Of a DNA stretch of 64,000 bases, positions 1 to 8,562 are shown one piece after another. The stretch is taken from contig JBKECN010000034.1 of NCBI GenBank assembly GCA_047974565.1, positions 62,001 through 126,000 on the forward strand, read 5' to 3'. Numbering within the stretch: position 1 is the stretch's first letter; every line of letters begins with the position of its first letter. The notes beneath the pieces were generated by a model. That model was not told where the DNA came from and did not search any database. It worked only from the letters and a program-made list of their open reading frames with translations. The DNA comes from JBDIAG01 sp047974565 (GTDB taxonomy: Bacteria > Actinomycetota > Actinomycetes > Actinomycetales > CAWJMD01). Made by a program: the position numbers and the translations under genes.

Positions 1-1561
1 CGGTCCCGATGGGCAGTTGGCTGGGCTCACTCAGGCTGGGCTCGAACTGTCCGAGGCCGGTCCGACCGGGCTCCACCCCGGCCGGGGTGAGCGGTCCGGC
101 CGGCGATGATTCGACAGCGGAGGCTTCGACTGAGGACGCTTCGACTGAGGGTGGTTCGACCCGGTCGAAGCCAGCGGAGGCCGGACCGAGCAGCGGTGCC
201 AGGGACTCGGCCGCCGGCTCCCGGTCCGTCGCGTCGGTGTCGGATCGACCCGAGCCGGGTTCGGGTGCCGGGCCACTCTCAGGTGCGAGGTCGTGCCCCG
301 ATTCAGAGCCGTTGCCCGGTGCCGGGCCGGGTTGGTGTGGTGCGGGCAGCACGGGCAGGCGCTGAACACCCGGCACGGAAGGTGCGGTGTCGTGCCCGGC
401 ACCACCAGTCGACACCCGCCCGGTGCCGACAGAACCCGGAGCCTGCGCCCGCCCCTGCTCGCCACGGTGCGGCTCTGCGGGGGACGACGGGGCGGGAGAC
501 GGCAGGGCGGGAAATGGCGCGGCAGGAAATGGCACGGCGGGAAATGGCACGGCGGGAGATGGCACGGCGGGAGATGGCAGGGCCGCAGATGACAGGGCCG
601 CAGACGCCGATGCATCGGCGGCATCGCCGACGGCATCCGGGTTCCGCGGCCCGCTGCGCTGGATCGAAACCTCCTGGTGCGCAACAGGAGTAAGCGGGAA
701 GGTGGATGTCTGATGGGGCTCCTCGCCGGTCGGCCCCGGCCGCGATCCGGCAGCGGCGCCCGATCCTGCGGAGGCGGGGGTGGACGCCGGGGCTGGCAGC
801 TGCTCCTGCGGGCCGGCAGGCGGGGCTGGCGGGTACCCCATCGGGTCGCCAGCCGAGCCGGTGTCGTGTGGCCCACGGTCGGTCCCGGACCTGGGACCTG
901 CGCTGGATTCGGTTCCGACAGGGCGGCTGGACGTGACCGGCGAAGGTTGGAGAGCCGAAAGACGCTGCACCGCAGCCACCCCGAGCGGGGGCACCTCGTG
1001 GTCCGGTTGCCACGTGACGCCCGGCGGGTCGGCTGCTGGGGTGATCTGGTCAGGACCGGCAGCGGGGCTCGATGTCTCAGCAGTGGCGACGGCCGCACGC
1101 AACTGAGTCTGGGTGATCACCTGGGGCAGTCGCTGCACGGCGGGGCCACCAGGTGTGGTGGCAGCGTTCGGCACGACCGGCAGAGTCAGGTCGGTGTCCG
1201 GCGGCTGTTGCGGCTGCTGGGGCAGAGTCCTGGCGATCACCTCGCCTGCCGGCTCGGTGGGACCACGCACGTGCCCGAGTGTCTCCAGTCGTCTTGGGTC
1301 GTCTCGCGTGGTGAGCCGTTGCTCGAAGGCGGCGGACGACGCCGACAGCGGCATCGGGGTGAGGCTGCGCTGGAGGGGAGCCAGGGAGTTCCACGCGCCG
1401 GGCTCGGGAGCGGGTGCGGGTCGCCCCGCCGCAGCGGCGGGCCCGGACTCGGCTCCCGCCGCGAGGGGTTCCGAGCCCACCTCGCCGGACCCGTCGACGT
1501 CCCGGCGCAGAGTGGACGAGACCCGCTGGCCCACGTGCCGTGCCGCGTCCCGCCACCCCAT
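1..1561 (-). CDS. Long disordered Pro/Ser/Ala-rich protein of the eCIS locus (3' end outside window)
   Basis: An open frame of 520 codons runs from ATG at 1561 to the left edge without a stop; the protein continues outside the window. A strong Shine-Dalgarno (GAGGAGG) precedes the ATG, which follows the DUF6760 stop by one base. The start reads MGWRDAARHVGQRV. The rest is low complexity, rich in Pro, Ala, Ser, Gly and Glu, with no transmembrane segment. A short motif recurs: PAVQRLPQVIT, AAVQRLSALQ, VSIQRSG and PGVQRLPVLP. A degenerate 15-bp tandem repeat around 485-605 encodes VPSPA/VPFPA units, and another at about 105-165 encodes VEASS units. Its place after sheath, tube, CxxC and DUF6760 genes suggests an eCIS accessory or baseplate-associated protein. 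The function is unknown. Other frames across this region are arginine-rich and look like shadows. Confidence 0.75.
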   Translation of the reverse strand, partial: MGWRDAARHVGQRVSSTLRRDVDGSGEVGSEPLAAGAESGPAAAAGRPAPAPEPGAWNSLAPLQRSLTPMPLSASSAAFEQRLTTRDDPRRLETLGHVRGPTEPAGEVIARTLPQQPQQPPDTDLTLPVVPNAATTPGGPAVQRLPQVITQTQLRAAVATAETSSPAAGPDQITPAADPPGVTWQPDHEVPPLGVAAVQRLSALQPSPVTSSRPVGTESSAGPRSGTDRGPHDTGSAGDPMGYPPAPPAGPQEQLPAPASTPASAGSGAAAGSRPGPTGEEPHQTSTFPLTPVAHQEVSIQRSGPRNPDAVGDAADASASAALSSAALPSPAVPSPAVPFPAVPFPAAPFPALPSPAPSSPAEPHRGEQGRAQAPGSVGTGRVSTGGAGHDTAPSVPGVQRLPVLPAPHQPGPAPGNGSESGHDLAPESGPAPEPGSGRSDTDATDREPAAESLAPLLGPASAGFDRVEPPSVEASSVEASAVESSPAGPLTPAGVEPGRTGLGQFEPSLSEPSQLPIGT

Positions 1562-1562
1562 C

Positions 1563-1721
1563 TCATCCTCCTCGTTGTGCTCGGGTATTGATGTCCGCGA
1601 TCTGCTCGACATACCTTCTGCGCTCGGCATGTTCGAGGTTGAGAATGTCGTCCAGGGACCAGTGGAAGTGGTAGGCGACGTACGCGACCTCCTGGTACAG
1701 CCGATCTGCCGCGCACGTCAC
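1563..1721 (-). CDS. DUF6760 family small eCIS protein
   Basis: A 52-residue protein. The N-terminal block AADRLYQEVAYVAYHFHW and the following SLDDILNLEHAERRRYVEQI match the small DUF6760 proteins found between tail tube and baseplate genes in actinobacterial eCIS loci. I place the start at GTG 1721, which shares one base with the upstream TAG stop (TAGTG). A longer in-frame start at 1772 only adds an arginine/proline-rich stretch antisense to nothing conserved. The overlap implies translational coupling. The biochemical role is not established; from position it could be an assembly chaperone. Confidence 0.8.
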   Translation of the reverse strand: MTCAADRLYQEVAYVAYHFHWSLDDILNLEHAERRRYVEQIADINTRAQRGG

Positions 1722-2215
1722 TATTCCCCCAGGCGGCCCCCGGCGAGGTCGACGCTGAACCGGGCCTCGCACTCCGGGCAGACCACGCCGGCTCGGGTAC
1801 TGCCCTCGGAGTTGACTCGTCGGTACAACTCCTGCAGGAAGGCCAAGTCGGTGGCGAAGAAGTTCTCGATCACCCCGGCGTGCACGTCCTCGATGGTGCC
1901 CACCCGGGTCACCACCCGGGCCAGCAGCACGACGGTGAGGTAGGCCGGGTTCTCCCGAACCCGGTCGTCCCGCAGCGGAATGAGTTCGTCACGGGCGGTG
2001 GCCAGACGCATCACCCCGTCCCGGTGCACCCGACCCTCGGCGTCGACGTACCCGCGAGGTAGCACGAAGCTGAACTCGGTCCGCAGAGAGTCCTCCTCAC
2101 GGCGCCCGGGCGCGGACGGCTGCTGGGTGAATCCGGCGTCCGGTGTCTGCGGCTCGACGGCGAGGGGAGTCTGCGCCTCGCCGGGGCGAGTGGCCAACGG
2201 AGTTCCTCGTCGCAT
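1721..2215 (-). CDS. eCIS/phage tail assembly protein with C-terminal CxxC
   Basis: A 164-residue protein. The first ~45 residues are disordered (Pro/Thr/Gln). A compact domain follows, starting at LRTEFSFVLPRGYVDAEG and containing MRLATARDELIPL. A CPEC pair (about residue 145) followed by EARFSVDLAG suggests a small metal-binding or redox hook near the C-terminus. Proteins of this size directly after the tail tube gene are common in phage-tail-like clusters, and this position is used by tail assembly chaperones. I recognise the eCIS context but not a characterised homologue. It lies 34 bases after the tube gene and overlaps the DUF6760 start by one base, so it is part of the same transcript. 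Confidence 0.75.
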   Translation of the reverse strand: MRRGTPLATRPGEAQTPLAVEPQTPDAGFTQQPSAPGRREEDSLRTEFSFVLPRGYVDAEGRVHRDGVMRLATARDELIPLRDDRVRENPAYLTVVLLARVVTRVGTIEDVHAGVIENFFATDLAFLQELYRRVNSEGSTRAGVVCPECEARFSVDLAGGRLGE

Positions 2216-2249
2216 CAGCCGACCCCCGCGCGAGGATCGTGCCGGGCCA

Positions 2250-2693
2250 TCACTCGGCCTCCAGCCGCTCGTAGGTGACGACGATCTTCTCGGTGAGCAC
2301 CGAGGTGTCCCCGGCCTTGAGCGTGCTGATCTCCAGGCTCTTGGCCCAGGCGTTGGTGAGCTTGTACCGCTTGATCGGGGCGCCTTCGTAGTCGTAGATC
2401 ACGATGGCCCCGCCCTTGCGGACGTCGCTCATCTTGCCGAACTGGGAGTCCTTGATCCACTGCTCGAAGCTGGTGTCTCCGGTCAGCGGACGGGTGAGGG
2501 TGAGTTCGCCGGCCTTCCACCTGCCCGGCAGTTTCTTCACCGAGTACTTGCCGTCCGGGCCGTTCTGTTTGAGTTCGACGACGTCCTGCTCCATTTTCAT
2601 GCCGGAGACCTCGGTGATCGCGGAGATCATGATTCCGTCGAACTCCAGGCCGAAGGAGTGGCCGACTCCTGAATCCATATCGGGTAGTGCCAT
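2250..2693 (-). CDS. Contractile injection system tail tube protein (T4 gp19-like)
   Basis: A 147-residue protein matching the inner-tube family of contractile tails: N-terminal SFGLEFDGIMISAITEVSG, then VVELKQNGPDGKYSVKKLPG, LTLTRPLTGDTSFEQWI, and a C-terminal SVLTEKIVVTYERLEAE. The family forms stacked hexameric rings inside the sheath, making the lumen that carries cargo. Length is normal for the family. It follows the sheath gene, the usual order in Afp/PVC/MAC-type clusters. Only one tube gene is visible here, while some eCIS carry two. Confidence 0.93.
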   Translation of the reverse strand: MALPDMDSGVGHSFGLEFDGIMISAITEVSGMKMEQDVVELKQNGPDGKYSVKKLPGRWKAGELTLTRPLTGDTSFEQWIKDSQFGKMSDVRKGGAIVIYDYEGAPIKRYKLTNAWAKSLEISTLKAGDTSVLTEKIVVTYERLEAE

Positions 2694-2841
2694 GGTCCTC
2701 TTCCTCTGTTCTTACCCACGGTTTCGTGGTTCGTGTTGACCTGGTTCGGTTTTCGCGAACGACTCGCGGCTGGGACGACGTGTCCACGGCCCCCTCACCT
2801 GGCTGGGCGGGCAGGCGCGGTGGTCGCCTGGCGCGGATGGG

Positions 2842-4395
<1,554 letters not shown>

Positions 4396-4485
4396 GTGCC
4401 CTCCTTGAACTGGTGGTGAATCCAGGGTCCTGGCTGGCGGCTACCGGCCCAACGACCTCCGGGACGGTGCCCCGGGCAGATTCGC

Positions 4486-4501
4486 CTGCCCGATCGGGCA
4501 G
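4486..4501. promoter_or_regulatory. 16-bp palindrome CTGCCCGATCGGGCAG upstream of sheath gene
   Basis: A perfect palindrome in the 246-bp gap between the 260-residue protein gene and the sheath gene, about 90 bp before the sheath start. The core TGCCC-N4-GGGCA recurs at 8453, 11411 and 19400, always in a gap ahead of an eCIS-region transcript. I infer an operator for a shared regulator; nothing in the sequence proves binding. The rest of the gap (4396-4641) shows no other feature apart from the sheath Shine-Dalgarno. Confidence 0.5.
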
Positions 4502-4641
4502 CGGGTCGCGCCGGAGGCAGTCGTGCGCCGGGGATTGCGAAGTTGGGCACCCGTGAGGCGGCTAGGCAGGCGCAGCAGGGCCGGACGGGCACCGGCACTG
4601 CAGCTGCACCGGCAAGGGCCCAGCCGGTGGCCCGGCCAGAC

Positions 4642-5424
4642 TCAGGTCTGCTCGAGTGCGGCGACCATCTCGAAGTCGACGAACGGGCCTTCCGCGGCGG
4701 TTGGGGCGCCCAGCGGTCCCAGCAGCCGCACACTGCCGGTCGCCGAGGCAAAGGCCGGCGTGCCGCCATCGCCCTCGGGCAGCGGCACGCTGAGCACCGC
4801 CGTCTGGCCGGCCGCCAATTGGGCCGTGGCATAGAGCCCATCGAGCAGCTCAGCCTGGTCATTGACGAAACCCATTCGCGGTGAATCGATATCCCGGGAT
4901 CCTCCGGTGCTGGAGGTGATGGCCATCGCCTGGCCGTCGAGGTGGAAGCAGACCGGCTCGCTACCCAGGCCGGTCACCGCATAGGCGACGACGGGACGTC
5001 CACCAGGGACCGCAAGCAACCGCACTCGCCAGTCCACGACTGATCGCGGCTGCTCCAGGCACGCCTGGCGGGCAGCCACCAGCGGAGCCAGCAGCGTTGC
5101 CGCCGAGTCCGTACCAAGCCGGACCCGGTGCCGGACACCGTCCGCACTCAGGATGACGCCCGGCGGCCCAGCGAGCGGACCGTGCGAGCCGTCGTCGGGC
5201 GTGATCGTGGTGAGTGAGCCGCGCACGGCGCCCACCTCACGGATCAGGTCGGGGCCGAGTGCGGCGCACCAGGTGCCGACCGAGCGTGCTGCCCGCCCTG
5301 GGCTACCGCATGACCAGAACCAGCAGAGGCCGTCCGAGGTCACCGCGAGCGCCTGTGCCGTTCGCGGCGCCTGCCATCGCGCGGACAACAGCGCCCGCGA
5401 CACCTCGACCTGGTCCAGCTTCAT
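4642..5424 (-). CDS. Unrecognised protein of the eCIS operon
   Basis: A 260-residue protein with start ATG 5424 overlapping the upstream stop (ATGA). The sequence has no obvious membrane segment or signal peptide. The N-terminal part contains SDGLCWFWSCGSPGRAA, and the C-terminal half has a beta-rich look (FHLDGQAMAITSSTGG, TAVLSVPLPEGDGG, VRLLGPLG). I do not recognise a family. The overlap and same direction place it in the transcript with the frameshifted HExxH protein, so it may be a partner, cargo or immunity-type protein. That is inference from position only. Confidence 0.6.
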   Translation of the reverse strand: MKLDQVEVSRALLSARWQAPRTAQALAVTSDGLCWFWSCGSPGRAARSVGTWCAALGPDLIREVGAVRGSLTTITPDDGSHGPLAGPPGVILSADGVRHRVRLGTDSAATLLAPLVAARQACLEQPRSVVDWRVRLLAVPGGRPVVAYAVTGLGSEPVCFHLDGQAMAITSSTGGSRDIDSPRMGFVNDQAELLDGLYATAQLAAGQTAVLSVPLPEGDGGTPAFASATGSVRLLGPLGAPTAAEGPFVDFEMVAALEQT

Positions 5425-7010
5425 GTCCGCCCCATCACAATCCGAAAGTCGCTCTCGTACAGGTGCCGCAGACTCGAGGAGTTGAAGGCGGTGGCGATCT
5501 CGGCGAACTGGTCGGGGCGGAAGATGTCGTCATTGGAGCTCATCATGTTCACCGTGGAGTAGGTCACCTCCTGTGCCGGTGCTGTGGTGCCCGGGTTGAC
5601 GGCGGGACGCCCGCTGACCAGCTGATTGACGATGCTGGAGACCCGTGAAGCCTGCATCCGGCGCCACATCGCTTCGGCCAGAGCCTGCAGCGCAGGATCC
5701 GGTGCGGACGTCTGGGCGAGCTTCTCCGCCGGGGTGCCCATGATCCGGGTCACCTCCTCGGCGATGGCCGACTGCAGGGCTGTCGTCCCGTTGTTCAGGA
5801 TCGGCTGGAGTTCCGCGGTGAGGAAGGCTCGCATCGCGTTCTGGGCCGCGGAGGTGGCCGCATTGCGCACGATGGTACCGACGGTGGCCGGCGGAGGTGC
5901 GGTGCCCAGGGACAGCATCCGAGCCACCCACGCGTTGCGCAGCGCGGCGGTCAGGTCGGACTCCAGGGTGCCGGCGGCCAGGCTGGCCGGTGCGGCGGCC
6001 GACAGGGCGGCCCACCCGCTGGGCAGCGCCAGGATCTGGCGCAGGATCGACCCCGACGGATCGATGGCCGGCAGCCGACCCGTTCGTGCCCCGCCTGCCG
6101 CCTGGTCGACCGCGGGTCCGATCGCCGCTGCCGGCGCCCCGGCACCTGACCACAAGCCCGTGGCGGCGCCCACCACGTTGCCGTCGCTGTCGATGCCGGA
6201 GGCACCTTCGACCGTGATCGTCATGGAGATCCCGCCGACATCGGTGGGTGCGGTCATCGCCCGGCTGAGCACCCCCTGGTAGAGCCGGCGCACCAGCGCA
6301 TCGATCGGTGCGGCCGCCAGTTCGGCGGCCACCACTGCACGGGCCACTGCGGTCGAGTTCGCCGGCGCGCGAGTGGCGGCGCGTACTCGACGTACGGTCG
6401 CTGGGTCCAGAGCCAGGCCAGGGGTCGCCTGGGCGGCGAAGAGTTGCTGGACTCCCGCCGAGGCAAGCGCGCTGCGCAGGGAGGCACCCAGGGCCGATGA
6501 GATGGGCGCCTGCGCGGCCAGGAAGGCGGCCGAGATCTCCGTGGTGACGGCACCGACCCGGGTCACAAGAGGTCGCGCCAGGGCGGCCATCACCATCCGG
6601 CGTACCGTCTCGCGGTTCATCGCCGCACCCCGCTGGGCGGACGTCCCCGGGTCGATGCCGTGCAGCAGGGCGTGCATCTGAGGGTTGGAGTGCGAGTACT
6701 CGTCCGACAGACCAAGCAGGTGCCCGTACTCGTGGGCGTAGATCGCCTCGAGGTCCGTTCCGGCATAACTCGGCCCGGGGGTCAGGTAATAGTGGCCGGC
6801 GTCGATCGGATGTACTGGGCCGCCGGCAGTCTGAGAGGCGGGAAAGAGCCTGATCTCCTTGTCGGCCGGCGAACTCAGATCCCAGACCGGTACCGCGCGG
6901 AAACGTACCGGAAGGCGAACCGGAGCGGTTGCGAACGGGAAGGCCGAGGTGAGCGCGGACCCCGCCAAGACGGCTCGGTTGTTCCAGTGCCCCGGGGAGT
7001 CGGCGCACAC
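5421..7010 (-). CDS. HExxH metallopeptidase-like eCIS protein, main (C-terminal) body
   Basis: A 529-codon frame counted from GTG 7010. It contains a zinc-peptidase motif HEYGHLLGLSDEY (around residue 93), preceded by GHYYLTPGPSYAGTD and followed by a long Ala-rich helical region (about residues 140-500). HExxHxxGxxDE resembles the metzincin/M-type active site. The coding signal clearly continues upstream of 7010 in this frame: ERPDASGNRHPIDTGRK and IPAGDARRAFGQKVCADS look genuine back to about 7110. From there the coherent sequence switches to the frame of the ORF at 6875-7462. The true protein is therefore probably longer (about 680 residues) and split by one frameshift. It may be a cargo enzyme or a structural protein that kept the protease fold. 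Confidence 0.75.
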   Translation of the reverse strand: MCADSPGHWNNRAVLAGSALTSAFPFATAPVRLPVRFRAVPVWDLSSPADKEIRLFPASQTAGGPVHPIDAGHYYLTPGPSYAGTDLEAIYAHEYGHLLGLSDEYSHSNPQMHALLHGIDPGTSAQRGAAMNRETVRRMVMAALARPLVTRVGAVTTEISAAFLAAQAPISSALGASLRSALASAGVQQLFAAQATPGLALDPATVRRVRAATRAPANSTAVARAVVAAELAAAPIDALVRRLYQGVLSRAMTAPTDVGGISMTITVEGASGIDSDGNVVGAATGLWSGAGAPAAAIGPAVDQAAGGARTGRLPAIDPSGSILRQILALPSGWAALSAAAPASLAAGTLESDLTAALRNAWVARMLSLGTAPPPATVGTIVRNAATSAAQNAMRAFLTAELQPILNNGTTALQSAIAEEVTRIMGTPAEKLAQTSAPDPALQALAEAMWRRMQASRVSSIVNQLVSGRPAVNPGTTAPAQEVTYSTVNMMSSNDDIFRPDQFAEIATAFNSSSLRHLYESDFRIVMGRT

Positions 7011-7462
7011 CTTTTGCCCGAAGGCCCGCCGGGCGTCTCCAGCCGGGATGACCCGCTTGCGACCGGTGTCGATGGGATGCCGGTTTCCGCTGGCGTCCGG
7101 GCGCTCAAGCCGCGGGCCTGGTCGAGGAAGCGGATTCGCACGGTGACGGTGACCACCTCGGGGGTGCCTGAGCGAGCCAGGTCGACGGTGCGCCCGGAGG
7201 TCCCGCCGTACACGCGGGCGTTCGCCGTGCCCGCCGTGCTGCGGCGGTTGAAGAGGGTCTCCTGACGGCTGGGCAGGGTGACGGCAACTCGCTGAACGAG
7301 CGGGCCGTTGTCGGCGATCAACCGGCCCACCGCCCGGTTGCCTGCCGCCGCCCCCAGGCGGATCGTCAGGTCCGGCTCGGCGGCACGGGCCGACCTGCTC
7401 GGCGAGGGGGCCGGCGAGCGAGCCTGCCGCCTGTGTTCGGGCTCAGGCTGGTCGTGCTTCAT
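6875..7462 (-). CDS. N-terminal segment of the HExxH eCIS protein, in a different frame (frameshift)
   Basis: An open frame from ATG 7462, 28 bp after the DUF4157 gene. Residues up to about 7100 read well: IRLGAAAGNRAVGRLI, then GPLVQRVAVTLPSRQETLF, RTVDLARSGTPEVVTV and VRIRFLDQARG. After that the sequence becomes arginine/proline-rich while the frame of 5421-7010 becomes protein-like. Joining the two needs a single -1 step near 7100-7130. Either a base has been lost by mutation or sequencing error, or a programmed shift is used; no obvious slippery heptamer is visible. The AGNRAV plus VQR signature links it to the DUF4157 protein next door. Confidence 0.55.
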   Translation of the reverse strand: MKHDQPEPEHRRQARSPAPSPSRSARAAEPDLTIRLGAAAGNRAVGRLIADNGPLVQRVAVTLPSRQETLFNRRSTAGTANARVYGGTSGRTVDLARSGTPEVVTVTVRIRFLDQARGLSARTPAETGIPSTPVASGSSRLETPGGPSGKRCAPTPRGTGTTEPSWRGPRSPRPSRSQPLRFAFRYVSARYRSGI

Positions 7463-7490
7463 GTCCGCGCACACCTGACCCGACGATCGC

Positions 7491-8291
7491 TCACCCGTCG
7501 TCCTCCTGCTGCTCATCCTCGGCGGCAGTCTCCTCGCGCTGGACGAAACTGCCCTGCACGAGCTCGTCCTCCTCTTCCTGACGCTGGACGAAACTGCCCT
7601 GTACGAGTTCCTCCTCGTCCTCACCGGGTGCCTCGGCCTGGCGCTGCAGCCCGGCCGGCTGCCCCACAGTCCCCTGCCCGGCTTCGGTCTGATCCTCGAG
7701 CCCGTCGCGCTGCACCGCCGGGGTCGGGCCGGCCATTACCCGCTCGGCGGTTGCCGCGGCCTCGCGTTCGAAACGATCCCCCGGGTCCGAGACCTGGATC
7801 CCCGTGCCTGTGGAGGTGCCGTCCACCGCACCCTGACGTTGCTGGACCACATGGGTCAGCTCATGAGCCAGCGTGGTGCGGCCCTGATGGCTGCCCGGGT
7901 CATAGGCGTCGCGCTGGAAGACGACATCCGACCCCACCGTGTAGGCGTGCGCCCGCACCGACTCGGCCGAGGAGTGGGCAGCGCTGTCATCGTGGATTCG
8001 CACATCCGAGAAGTCATGTCCCAAGCGGGATTCCATGTCCTGGCGGACCTCGGGCTCGAGCGGGCGGCCGGCTCCGGCGACGACATCCAGGACGGGGGAA
8101 CGGGACTCCTCCAAGAGGTCGCCGGTCCCACTGTTGCCGGCACTGCGCTGCAGCGCCAGCACATCGTCCACACCGAGCGTGTCGGGGCGCCCGGCCCCGG
8201 CTGCCCGGCCGGCGTGACTTGCTCGGTGCTCGGCGCTCGCGGCCTTGGGGCGCAGCGCCCGGTCGCTCTGGTCGATGTCGTGATCGTGCAT
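7491..8291 (-). CDS. DUF4157 domain eCIS-associated protein (HELTH motif)
   Basis: A 266-residue protein with a DUF4157 core at about residues 60-165: LEPEVRQDMESRLGHDFSD, VRIHDDSAAHSSAESV, RAHAYTVGSDVVF and then TTLAHELTHVVQQRQG. HELTH is an HExxH zinc signature. DUF4157 is strongly associated with eCIS loci, often fused to or beside cargo. Before it comes VLALQRSAGNSGTGDLL, the same type of LQRxAGN motif found in the next gene. The C-terminal tail is acidic and repeats ELVQGSFVQR twice, encoded by a 45-bp direct duplication (7537-7610). Its upstream gap carries the TGCCC-N4-GGGCA palindrome. It probably acts in cargo loading or maturation (inference). Confidence 0.88.
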   Translation of the reverse strand: MHDHDIDQSDRALRPKAASAEHRASHAGRAAGAGRPDTLGVDDVLALQRSAGNSGTGDLLEESRSPVLDVVAGAGRPLEPEVRQDMESRLGHDFSDVRIHDDSAAHSSAESVRAHAYTVGSDVVFQRDAYDPGSHQGRTTLAHELTHVVQQRQGAVDGTSTGTGIQVSDPGDRFEREAAATAERVMAGPTPAVQRDGLEDQTEAGQGTVGQPAGLQRQAEAPGEDEEELVQGSFVQRQEEEDELVQGSFVQREETAAEDEQQEDDG

Positions 8292-8452
8292 GGCAACTCC
8301 TCGCTGCGTGCTCGCCTCACCGCTGCCTGCCGTCCGGCCGTGCGCACCGCCTGTTGGCGCGTGCCGGTTCGCGGGCAGCCCAGGCCCCCAGTGTGGCCGC
8401 CGGGCATCGCGACTCGCCAGGGGCCACAGGCGGTGCGCAGGGCACGGGCGGC

Positions 8453-8466
8453 TGCCCGAAAGGGCA
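8453..8466. promoter_or_regulatory. Palindrome TGCCCGAAAGGGCA in gap before DUF4157 gene
   Basis: One of four copies of TGCCC-N4-GGGCA in gaps of this locus, about 160 bp upstream of the DUF4157 start and downstream of the ATPase stop. The 256-bp gap (8292-8547) has no ORF of its own. I infer an operator or upstream activator site for the operon DUF4157, HExxH protein and 260-residue protein. Confidence 0.45.
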
Positions 8467-8511
8467 ACCCGATGGGCGAGGGCCGTCGCGTGGGGCCTGT
8501 GCGAGGTCTGC

Positions 8512-8562
8512 GGTCAGCCGAGCAACCCGGTCAGCCGAGCAACTCGGTCAGCCGAGCAACTC
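8512..8562. repeat. Three tandem 17-bp repeats across the ATPase stop codon
   Basis: Unit GGTCAGCCGAGCAACTC occurs three times back to back (8512, 8529, 8546); the first copy differs by one base. Read on the minus strand, each unit contains GAGTTGCTCGGCTGA, that is the last codons (ELLG) and stop of the ATPase. The second and third copies downstream are therefore duplicated gene ends in untranslated sequence. This looks like local slippage expansion. Confidence 0.85.

Noticed and set aside
31..1098. Arginine-rich 355-codon minus-strand frame at the left edge
   Set aside because: It is out of phase with the edge-open frame from ATG 1561, which has a Shine-Dalgarno, coupling to DUF6760 and repeated VQR motifs.
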